Source of the DNA: G963422445 sp963422445
GTDB lineage: Bacteria > Pseudomonadota > Alphaproteobacteria > Thalassobaculales > Thalassobaculaceae
Assembly: GCA_963422445.2 (NCBI GenBank)
Contig: OY729512.2
Span: 3,844,001 to 3,908,000, forward strand
Direction: 5' to 3'
DNA: 64,000 nt
In this document: piece by piece, positions 56,084 to 64,000 of the stretch
Layout of the letters: each line of letters starts with the position of its first letter
Position numbering within the stretch: the stretch's first letter is position 1
Program-made: the position numbers and the translations under genes
Notes under the pieces: model-generated
Seen by the model: only the letters and a program-made list of their open reading frames with translations
What the model was told of the DNA's origin: nothing
Database searches by the model: none

Positions 56084-56440
56084 GCCCTGACCGCAACAGA
56101 CCCAGTGACAGGGCGAAATGTCTTCCGAACAGATGCTCAAGCCCGCTGTCAGTCGGGCGACTGGCAGCCAATGTCGCAAGTCAACGCGAACCGGTGCCGC
56201 AAGATGCCTGTTTGTTTCCGTCTGGGAGCTTCCGCTTACCGTTCAGGCAAACGTGCTCGGGTCGGAGCATTGGTGAGCCTGACCCCAACGGGAATGGATC
56301 ACCACGCTATGTAAGCTTCATAACGCTCGCTACCGCCGGCCATGCAACACCGACGTTCAGCTGACTGGCAGGCTGTGGCGGCGCCAGGAGAGCCTCGAAC
56401 CTGCCGGTTCGGTTGAAGGCGGCAATTCATTCGCTATCTC
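56084..56440. other. No supportable gene
   Basis: This is 357 bases upstream of the decayed ATPase and before the IS1634 copy. Only short overlapping frames; no motif or hairpin I can support. Confidence 0.4.
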
Positions 56441-58431
56441 TTAACCCAAGTTTAACATTCGGCACGCCGAAATTAGCGTATTTAGGCTCTGGGCATCCGG
56501 CACTCGTTGATTTTGTTCGTTTTGTGTTTCAATGCTGAATTGTAGTGACATAATATGTGCGGCCGTGGGTTTCCAAGGGCCGGCCCCGCCATTATCCTCC
56601 GACCCTGTTCATCCGTCGCGCCAAGATACGCACAACCGAACGCGGCGACGTCTATTACTCGTACCGCCTGGTGCGCAACGAGCGCAGCGGAGACAGGGTC
56701 CGCCAGCACACCCTTCTCAACTTCGGCAGCGACTTCTCGCTCGCGCGACGGCGCTGGCCCGTGCTGTGCGCCCGGATCCAGCAGCTGCTCGACCGCCAGG
56801 GCGAGCTGGTGCCGCTGACCTGCCCGGAAGAGGTCGAGCGGCATGCCCAGCACATCGCCGCGCCACTGCTCACTCGGGCGCCGCCCGCCGCCGTCGAGCG
56901 CCCAGACATGCAGACGGTGGACGTGAGCACTCTGGCGCTAATCCGCCCGCGCTCGGTCGGCGTCGAGGCTGTCGGGCTGTGGGCCATGGAGCAGCTCGGC
57001 CTGGAGGCCCTGCTGGAGCGGCTGGGCTTCAACGGCACGCAGCGCGCGCTGGCCATGGCCAGCGCCAGCTGGCGCTGGCTGTGCGCGCGTTCGGCCCTCG
57101 GCGAGCGTCTGGGCGTGGACTTCGAGCGGATGAGCATGATGCGCCTCACCCGCGCCTCCGATGCCCTGCTGGCGCACCGTTCGGCGATCGAGGCCCCCTC
57201 TTCGAGCAGGTGACGGACCTGTTCGGTCTGCCCCACACGGTCACGCTCTACGACCTGACCAATACCTTCTTCGAGGGCGAGGCGGCGGCCCAGACCAAGG
57301 CCGAACGCGGCCACTCCAAGGAGAAGCGCTCGGATTGCCCGCTGCTCACCCTGGGGCTGGTGCTCGACGGCTCGGGCTTCGTACGCCGCTCCGAAGTGTT
57401 CGCGGGTGCGGTCAACGAAGACACGACCCTGGCGCCCATGCTCGACGCCCTGCACGCTCCGGCGGACGCCTTGGTGGTGATGGATGCGGGGATTGCCACC
57501 GAGGCCAACGTCGTCTGGCTGCGCGAGAACGGCGACCGCTATCTGGCGGTCAGCCGGGAACGCGCCCGCCGCTTCGATCCCGATCTGGCGATTGCGCTTG
57601 AGACCCGCTCGCGCCAGACGGTCCATGTGCATAAGCTGGTCGACGCGGACGGCGGAGAGGTGCGGCTCTACTGCTACTCCGAAGCGCGGGCGAAGAAGGA
57701 ACAGGGCATTGCCGCGCGCTTCGAGGGCGCGTTGCGCAAGCGCCTCGACCATGTCTGGCAGCGGATCGGCCGGATCAAGGAGAAGAGCCGCGGCGTCGGC
57801 GCGCACTACGTCATCGCTGTCATCGCCGATGACAGCGGCAAGAAGGCCCGCGCCGGCACCTGGCAGCGCCGCCCGCGCGCCGGCACCATGATCACACATC
57901 AAGGCGTCTACTGCCTGCGCACCAACGTCGAGGACTGGGACGAGGAGGTACTGTGGCGCACCTACACCGCGCTCACCGATGTGGAGGCCGTGTTCCGCTC
58001 GCTCAAATCCGAACTCGGCCTCCGCCCCATCTTCCATCAGACCCAGAGGCGCTCCGACGGGCCCCTGTTCATCACCGTGAGCGCCGACCAGATGGTGCAG
58101 ACCATCCGCCGGCGCCTCCGTGAGCAGGGCGAGTGCGCAAGCTGGGCCAGCCTGCGACGCATCCTCGAGGGCCAGCAGCGCGGCACGGCGACCGTCCGGA
58201 GCAAGGACGGCCGCACGCTTCATCTGCGCAAGGCCACCCGCGATGAACTCCGGCAACGGGCCATCTATCGGGCGCGCGGCGCGGACCCCGGTCCCGGAGG
58301 CATCAGGAAAATAATCGTCTGACCACGAAATCGGCACAGGCAACCGAAATGTAGTGCCATACGCGGAAGTCTTGCTCTCTAACGCATCGATGCACAACAG
58401 ACTTCGAAACGGGTTGTTGAACTTGGGTTAA
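56441..58431 (+). mobile_element. IS1634-family element
   Basis: Imperfect inverted repeats TTAACCCAAGTTTAACA (56441) and, on the other strand at 58431, TTAACCCAAGTTCAACA bound about 1.99 kb with one transposase gene. No convincing target duplication is visible, so the exact ends are uncertain by a few bases. A much more decayed relative is at 20160-21297. Confidence 0.78.
56557..58322 (+). pseudogene. IS1634-family transposase, one frameshift
   Basis: Frame 1 (IRTTERGDVYYSYRLVRNER to ASDALLAHRSAIEAP, 56557 to about 57195) joins frame 2 (LFEQVTDLFGLPHTVTLYDL) across a C-tract at 57190-57200. Frame 2 has LTNTFFEGEAAAQ, VMDAGIATEANVVWLREN and TDVEAVFRSLKSELGLRP (E), and ends GGIRKIIV at 58322. 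A segment between about 57990 and 58080 is as expected. A single indel therefore inactivates an otherwise complete transposase of about 590 residues. Confidence 0.85.
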
Positions 58432-58719
58432 TTGACGGCCTGCTTTTCGGGACTTGCGCGGGTTCGGTTGGAAATCATTGACGCAAAATAACAACAACCC
58501 TGACGCTGCCCAGCGAACGAATGGCTCGACCTGGCGTTCCGGGCGTATGGCCCGGATGTGGTGGCAAGCATGATTGGCGGTCGGATCGGGTGGTACCGCT
58601 ACTGCCTCGACGTTGCCATTTCATGGCTGCTCCGCCGTTTGCATTGTCCATCACGGTGACAGGCGTTATTGTCGGTACTTGGCCCTGATGTGCCGGAAAC
58701 GGCACAAGGAGAAATCGTA

Positions 58720-61700
58720 ATGTCGTTAGCTGCCGTCGACCTTGATGACAAATATACCCTGGACACCGGCCGGATCTATCTGACCGGCATACAGGCGCTG
58801 GTTCGTCTGCCAATGCTGCAGCGCCAGCGAGATGTCGCGGCCGGTCTCAACACCGCGGGGTTCATTTCCGGATACCGTGGCTCGCCGGTTGGCGGCTACG
58901 ATCAACAATTGTGGCGCGCGAAAGGCTTCCTGAAGCAGAATCACATCCATTTTCAGCCGGGTCTGAATGAAGATCTTGCGGCGACTGCGATCTGGGGCAG
59001 CCAACAGAGCAATCTGTTCGAAGACGCCACCTATGACGGCGTTTTCGCCTATTGGTACGGCAAGGGGCCGGGTGTCGACCGCTGTGGTGATGTCTTCAAG
59101 CACGGCAACATGTCCGGATCCTCGCAGCATGGCGGGGTTCTGCTGATCGCTGGTGACGATCATGCTGCCAAATCCTCGACCTTGCCCCATCAGAGCGAAC
59201 ATGCTTTCGTCGCCACGAATATACCGGTGCTGAATCCGGCGGGGGTGCAGGAGATTCTCGATTTCGGCATCATCGGCATCGAGATGTCGCGGTTTTCCGG
59301 ATGCTGGGTTGCCTTCAAGACGACAGCCGAGAACATGGACTCGTCGGCGTCAATCACGATCGGTCCCGGGCGGATCACTACTCGTCTGCCGGATATCGAC
59401 CTGCCGCCTGGCGGGCTCAGCATCCGCTGGCCGGACGACTGGATCGAGCAGGAAGACCGGCTGCACCGGCACAAGATTTATGCCGTGCGCGCGTTTGCGC
59501 GAAGCACCGGTGTTGACCGGATGGTGGTTGACGGCCCGAAGGCTCGCCTCGGTATCATCACAACCGGTAAATCCTATCTTGATGTCCGGCAGGCGCTGGA
59601 AGATCTCGGACTCGATGATCGGCAGGCAGCGGATATCGGTATCCGTCTCTACAAGGTCGGCATGCCGTGGCCGCTGGAGCCAGACGGCGCCCGGATATTT
59701 GCCGAGGGTCTGGAAGAGATCCTCGTTATCGAAGAAAAGCGGGCGCTGATCGAAAACCAGTTGAAAGAGCAGCTGTACAACGATCCGCCGGCTGGCCGGC
59801 CGCGCGTGATCGGCAAGTTCGACGAAAACGGGAACTGGATTCAGCCATCATCCGGCGAGTTGACGCCCGCCCGCATCGCCCGTATCATTGCTGGCCGTAT
59901 TCGGCGATTTCATACCAGTGACACCATCGAAGACCGCTTGAACTTCCTCGATCGCCAGGAAGCGCGGATTGCGAAGTCGAATACCGAATTCGCGCGGACT
60001 CCGTATTTCTGTTCCGGATGCCCGCACAACACGTCGACCCGGATTCCCGACGGGAGCCGCGCGACCGCAGGAATCGGCTGTCATTTCATGTCGGTCTGGA
60101 TGGACCGCAACACTTCCACATTTACCCATATGGGGGCCGAAGGGGCGTCCTGGATCGGCCAGGCTCCGTTTATCAAGACCAATCATGTCTTCGCCAATCT
60201 CGGTGACGGCACCTATACTCATTCTGGATTACTGGCAATTCGTGCGGCCGGCGCGGCTGGCGTCAATATCACTTACAAGATTCTGTACAACGACGCCGTC
60301 GCGATGACTGGCGGCCAGCCGGCCGATGGCGGTTTCACGGTCCCGGAAATCGCGGCCCAGGTAGCCGCCGAGGGCGCCAGGGAAGTTCGTATCGTTACCG
60401 ATGAGCCGGACAAATATCTGATCGGCACGAAATGGCCGTCCGGGGCGTCGATTCATCACCGGGACGAGCTCGACGCAGTACAGCGGGATTTGCGCGAGGT
60501 CGAAGGATTGACGGTGTTGATCTATGACCAAACTTGCGCTGCCGAGAAACGTCGGCGGCGCAAGCGCGGCATCATGGTTGACCCGCCAAAGCGGATATTC
60601 ATCAACGAACTGGTCTGCGAGGGCTGTGGCGATTGCGGTGTTGTGTCCAATTGCGTTTCGGTTGCACCAGTCGAAACCGAATACGGCCGCAAGCGAATGA
60701 TCGACCAGTCGGCCTGCAACAAGGATTATTCCTGCACTAAGGGGTTCTGTCCCAGCTTCGTCAATGTCATCGGCGGCACGGTTCGCAAAATCCGTGCCAG
60801 TGAGGGTCACGGCGCGGATCTCTTCGATGTGTTGCCGGAGCCCGCGCAGCCGCGGCTCGACCGGCCTTATGGCGTGATGGTGACGGGGATTGGCGGAACC
60901 GGGGTGGTGACTATCGGCGCTCTGATCGGGATGGCGGCTCATCTGGAGGGCAAAGGGGTTTCGGTCCTCGACATGACCGGGCTGGCCCAGAAGGGCGGCG
61001 CCGTGGTTAGCCATATCCGTGTTGCCGAGACGCCCGAAAATCTGAATGCCGTGCGTATTGCGGCTGGTAGCGCAAGACTTCTGCTGGCTTGCGATATGGT
61101 GACGGCGGCGGGTACGGATAGCCTAGCGAAGGTGTCACGGGGTGAGACGACGGCGATCGTCAACACCCAGGAAACCATGACTGGGGCCTTCACGCGTAAT
61201 CCGGATCTCGCTTTTCCGGGGGCTGCGTTCCGTGACGCCATCCGGGCTGCGGCCGGAGAGAACTCGACCCATTTCGTTGACGCGACCCGCATTGCCACGC
61301 AATTGCTCGGCGACAGTATCGCGACCAACCTGTTCATGCTCGGCTTTGCCATTCAAAAAGGGGTGGTTCCGGTATCGCTGGAGGCTGTCGAGCGGGCTGT
61401 CGAACTGAACAATGTGGCGGTCGACTTCAACAAGCGGGCGTTGCTCTGGGGACGCCGCGCCGCCCATGATATTGCGGTTGTCGAAAATCGGGCGACGCAT
61501 CCGGCGCCCAAACCGGTTCATCGCGATATTGCCGATACGTTGCCGGCGATGATCGACAAACGGGTCGATTTCCTGAGCGCCTATCAGAATGCGGCCTATG
61601 GTCAGCGCTATCTTGACCTCGTACGTCGGGTCGAGATAGCGGAACGGAACCGGACCCCTGGTTTCGATGGGCTGACCGAGGCGGTCGTCCGTCATGCGTT

Positions 61701-62193
61701 CAAGCTGATGGCATACAAGGACGAGTACGAGGTGGCCCGGCTGTTTACCGATGGCAATTTCGAACGCCAGTTGCGGGACCAGTTCGCAGGTGATTACAAG
61801 CTGCAATTCAATCTTGCGCCGCCGTTGTTTGCCGAGCGCGATCCGGAAACCGGCGAACTGAAGAAAAAAGTCTACGGCAGCTGGGTGCTGCCGGTCTTCC
61901 GGTTGCTTGCCGGATTGAAGAGGCTGCGCGGTACCCGGTGGGATCTCTTCGGTTACACGTCGGAACGCAAAATGGAGCGCCAGCTGATCGAGGACTATTT
62001 CGTCCTGATGGCGGAGGTTGCGGATAGTCTCGGTCCGGACAACCATGCCGCCGCGGTCGAGCTTGCCAGCATACCGGACCAGATTCGTGGTTACGGTCAT
62101 GTCAAGGATCGTCATGCGGCAGCGAAATCCCGCAAGAAACAGGCGCTGACATTGTTCCGTAACCCCGATCTCAGACGAACCGAGGCCGCTTAG
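58720..62193 (+). CDS. Fused indolepyruvate:ferredoxin oxidoreductase
   Basis: This 1157-residue protein is the fused form of the 2-oxoacid:ferredoxin oxidoreductase specific for aryl pyruvates. Order: alpha-like domain (GFISGYRGSPVGGYD), TPP-binding region (GIGCHFMSVWMDRNT, NLGDGTYTHSG), cysteine clusters (FCSGCPHNTS; CEGCGDCGVVSNC; CNKDYSCTKGFCPSF) and the gamma-like domain (VTGIGGTGVVTIGALIG). It converts keto acids from Trp, Phe or Tyr to acyl-CoA and reduces ferredoxin. The ATG at 58720 with AAGGAGA 8 bases upstream is preferred over an upstream start at 58669. No ferredoxin gene is adjacent. Confidence 0.93.
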   Translation: MSLAAVDLDDKYTLDTGRIYLTGIQALVRLPMLQRQRDVAAGLNTAGFISGYRGSPVGGYDQQLWRAKGFLKQNHIHFQPGLNEDLAATAIWGSQQSNLFEDATYDGVFAYWYGKGPGVDRCGDVFKHGNMSGSSQHGGVLLIAGDDHAAKSSTLPHQSEHAFVATNIPVLNPAGVQEILDFGIIGIEMSRFSGCWVAFKTTAENMDSSASITIGPGRITTRLPDIDLPPGGLSIRWPDDWIEQEDRLHRHKIYAVRAFARSTGVDRMVVDGPKARLGIITTGKSYLDVRQALEDLGLDDRQAADIGIRLYKVGMPWPLEPDGARIFAEGLEEILVIEEKRALIENQLKEQLYNDPPAGRPRVIGKFDENGNWIQPSSGELTPARIARIIAGRIRRFHTSDTIEDRLNFLDRQEARIAKSNTEFARTPYFCSGCPHNTSTRIPDGSRATAGIGCHFMSVWMDRNTSTFTHMGAEGASWIGQAPFIKTNHVFANLGDGTYTHSGLLAIRAAGAAGVNITYKILYNDAVAMTGGQPADGGFTVPEIAAQVAAEGAREVRIVTDEPDKYLIGTKWPSGASIHHRDELDAVQRDLREVEGLTVLIYDQTCAAEKRRRRKRGIMVDPPKRIFINELVCEGCGDCGVVSNCVSVAPVETEYGRKRMIDQSACNKDYSCTKGFCPSFVNVIGGTVRKIRASEGHGADLFDVLPEPAQPRLDRPYGVMVTGIGGTGVVTIGALIGMAAHLEGKGVSVLDMTGLAQKGGAVVSHIRVAETPENLNAVRIAAGSARLLLACDMVTAAGTDSLAKVSRGETTAIVNTQETMTGAFTRNPDLAFPGAAFRDAIRAAAGENSTHFVDATRIATQLLGDSIATNLFMLGFAIQKGVVPVSLEAVERAVELNNVAVDFNKRALLWGRRAAHDIAVVENRATHPAPKPVHRDIADTLPAMIDKRVDFLSAYQNAAYGQRYLDLVRRVEIAERNRTPGFDGLTEAVVRHAFKLMAYKDEYEVARLFTDGNFERQLRDQFAGDYKLQFNLAPPLFAERDPETGELKKKVYGSWVLPVFRLLAGLKRLRGTRWDLFGYTSERKMERQLIEDYFVLMAEVADSLGPDNHAAAVELASIPDQIRGYGHVKDRHAAAKSRKKQALTLFRNPDLRRTEAA

Positions 62194-62200
62194 CGAGTTT

Positions 62201-62971
62201 GTGACATCGGGAATGCGCTTCTTCGCCAAACCGGTCCTGATCCGTATTCTGGTCTTGATTCTGGTGCTGTTTTTCATTCCGTTGGCCGTGAGTTACGCCG
62301 CCAGACAAGCGGACAGAGCCTTGCACTGGAGTGAAGCACGACGTGACAGCAGCCGGCAGGCGCCGGATCCGGCGGCCGAGCGGGAGCCGGTTGTGCAAGT
62401 CTATGCGGCGCGCGCCTGGGGCTGGCGGGGCGCATTCGGGGTTCATACCTGGATTGCGGCCAAGCGCCGCGATGCCACGCATTATGTTCGCCATGAAGTC
62501 ATGGGTTGGGGCGTTCGTTATGGCAGAAAGGCCGTACGGGTCGGTCCCGGAACGCCTGATGCCTACTGGTATGGATCGCGCCCGATGTTGCTGGTCGATA
62601 TTCGCGGCCCGCATGTCGAAGCCATGATCGACCAGATCCGTGATGCGGCGGAGCGTTATCCCTTTGGTGACCGCTATGTGGTCTGGCCCGGCCCGAACAG
62701 CAACACGTTCACTGCGTTTGTTGCGCGTGAGGTTCCGGACTTGCGGCTGGATCTGCCGCCGACCGCCATCGGGAAGGATTATCTTGCGGGATGGAATCCG
62801 GTTGCGAAGGCGCCCAGCGGGACCGGGTTCCAGCTTTCGTTCGGCGGTCTGCTCGGGATCATGCTGGCGGCCGAGGAAGGTTTCGAAATCAATTTTTTCG
62901 GTCTCACATTCGGTATCGACGCCAATCCACCGGCTTTGAAACTGCCCGGGCTTGGCCGTATCGGTGGTTGA
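62201..62971 (+). CDS. DUF3750 protein, membrane-anchored
   Basis: This 256-residue protein (GTG at 62201, or ATG at 62213 giving 252 residues) has one N-terminal hydrophobic helix (VLIRILVLILVLFFIPLAV) acting as an anchor or uncleaved signal. A DUF3750-type periplasmic region follows, with GWRGAFGVHTWIAAKRRDA, RYPFGDRYVVWPGPNSNTF and LGIMLAAEEGFEINFFG. Function unknown. It begins only 7 bases after the oxidoreductase stop, so the two are cotranscribed. Confidence 0.85.
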   Translation: MTSGMRFFAKPVLIRILVLILVLFFIPLAVSYAARQADRALHWSEARRDSSRQAPDPAAEREPVVQVYAARAWGWRGAFGVHTWIAAKRRDATHYVRHEVMGWGVRYGRKAVRVGPGTPDAYWYGSRPMLLVDIRGPHVEAMIDQIRDAAERYPFGDRYVVWPGPNSNTFTAFVAREVPDLRLDLPPTAIGKDYLAGWNPVAKAPSGTGFQLSFGGLLGIMLAAEEGFEINFFGLTFGIDANPPALKLPGLGRIGG

Positions 62972-63031
62972 ATCCGAGCCTGTCATGCCAATAGCGTCAA
63001 ATGCCTGTTGTGCGGACCGTAAAATACCTAA

Positions 63032-64000
63032 GGTAAGGTCAGATCAAGTTGCGTGTGCCATAATTTGCGCAGGAGTCGCGGATTGGATGGTTGAGCCATG
63101 GCCCAGGCAAGTTTTGCGGAACTGGAGCACGACTTGAAGAAGCGTCGGACGCGGCGTGAGTCGTTCCTTGAGAAGATGAACAGGCTGGTTCCCTGGGAGC
63201 GGCTGGAGCGACGGATTGAGCCGTTCTATCCGAAGGCGGGGCGCGGTCGGCGCCCGTATCCGCTGTCGGTGATGCTGCGCGTTCACTGCGTGCAGCTGTT
63301 CTACAATCTGAGCGACCCGGGGATGGAGGACCTGCTCTACGAGGTGGAGTCGGTGAGGCGTTTCGTGGGGCTGCGCCTGACGGCGGCGCTACCCGACGAG
63401 ACCACCATCCTGAACTTCCGGCATCTGTTGGAGAAGCACGGCCTGCGCGAGGGTCTGTTCGAGGAGATCAATGCACACCTGGCGTCGCGCGGCCATCGGC
63501 TGCGCACGGGGAGGATCGTTGACGCGAGCCTCATCGCCGTGCCGTCGTCGCCGAAGAACCGACGCCGCGCACGGGATCCTTGAGAGGCATCAGACGAGGA
63601 AGGGCAAGCAGTGGTCTTTCGGGATGAATGGGTCCATCGGGGTGGACGCCGGGTCGGATCTGGCGCACAGCTTGACGACGACGGCGGCCAACGCAAGCGA
63701 CGTGACGCAGGCGGGAGCGCTGCTGCATGGCGCTGAGACGACGGCGTGGGGCGACGCAGGCTACCAGGGGGTGGGAGAAGCGTCCCGAGCCGGGATAGCG
63801 GTGTCGAGTGGCGTATGGCGATGAAGCCGGGCCGGCTGCTGGTGGAGAGTGGCGCCGAAGAGGCTGCCGAGAAGCGCAAGGCGTCGGTGCGGGCCAAGGT
63901 GGAGCATCCGTTCCTGTACGTGAAGTGGCACTTCGGCTACGCCAGGGTGCGCTACCGGGGCGTGGCGAAGAACAGGCAGCGCATCGCGTTGCTACTGGGG
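63032..64000 (+). mobile_element. IS5-family relative, runs off the window
   Basis: The left end appears to be GGTAAGGTCAGATCAAGTTG at 63032, resembling the repeat of the IS at 24, with CTAA at 63028-63031. The transposase region is clearly related to but diverged from the IS5 copies at 24 and 53715. The right end is outside the window. Confidence 0.75.
63098..64000 (+). pseudogene. IS5-family transposase, frameshifted, partial
   Basis: The frame from ATG 63098 (AELEHDLKKRRTRRESFLEK, GRGRRPYPLSVMLRVHCVQL, IVDASLIAVPSS) meets a TGA at 63581. Matching sequence continues in a second frame (RHQTRKGKQWSFGMNGSIGV, WGDAGYQGVGE) and a third (EHPFLYVKWHFGYARVRYRG) to the end of the window. There are at least two indels, so it is inactive. 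Unlike the copies at 1229 and 54643 it lacks the GTTGCAGCTG insertion, which fits an independent lineage. Confidence 0.88.

Noticed and set aside
56655..58397. 580-codon frame opposite the IS1634 transposase
   Set aside because: Antisense shadow; the plus strand shows the conserved transposase motifs.

Overview
The window looks like part of an alphaproteobacterial chromosome. This rests on the GC-rich coding sequence, a fused indolepyruvate:ferredoxin oxidoreductase, hydantoinase A/B, an intracellular PHA depolymerase and a form II CoxL-like protein. A Rhodospirillales-like host is my inference; nothing here fixes the species. No rRNA, tRNA, phage genes, integrase or CRISPR array was seen. 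About 27 kb of 64 kb (roughly 42 percent) is insertion sequence or IS remnant, from at least nine element types, many nested in each other. Several host genes are broken. This is the pattern of a genome in an IS expansion, as in recent symbionts or bottlenecked lineages.

Layout. 1-2041: an IS5-family element inserted into a copy of itself. 3274-11644: a forward catabolic operon (hydantoinase A and B, SDR, CMD-family protein, SMP-30 lactonase, shikimate-dehydrogenase-like protein, CinA). 12066-17190: a decayed AAA-ATPase/PD-(D/E)XK gene split by a 4.2-kb IS1595-family transposon that carries passenger genes and has itself been hit by an ISNCY element. 17449-21300: a DDE element with a nested IS630 element, then an IS1634 remnant. 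21530-24701: a DapA-like aldolase, a peroxiredoxin-like protein and PhaZ. 24726-35062: an IS archipelago, including four elements joined head to tail with CTAG at every junction. 35137-44395: a reverse operon (MBL hydrolase, FAD monooxygenase, DUF2783 protein, CoxL-like large subunit, gamma-glutamyltransferase) split by ISNCY plus an IS5-family element. 44863-47141: an MFS exporter divergent from a TauD-type dioxygenase. 48789-53642: carboxylase beta subunit, HCCA-isomerase-like protein and SDR (reverse), then a Baeyer-Villiger monooxygenase (forward). 53715-58431: a truncated IS5 copy, a second decayed AAA-ATPase and an IS1634 copy. 58720-62971: indolepyruvate oxidoreductase and a DUF3750 protein. 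63032-64000: a decayed IS5-family element running off the end.

How it works together. The surviving genes are mostly catabolic: ring opening or hydrolysis (hydantoinase, lactonase), oxygenation (FAD monooxygenase, BVMO, TauD-type), CoA carboxylation, PHA mobilisation and amino-acid-derived keto acid oxidation. The substrates cannot be told from sequence. IS boundaries could be fixed to the base for most elements because target duplications are visible (CTAA, CTTCGGAA, TTGTGGGTT, ATTGTAGAC, TCGG, AGAT, TTGATATT, TAACGAAA, TGTCTGAA, TA/CTAG), so the relative order of many insertions can be read directly.
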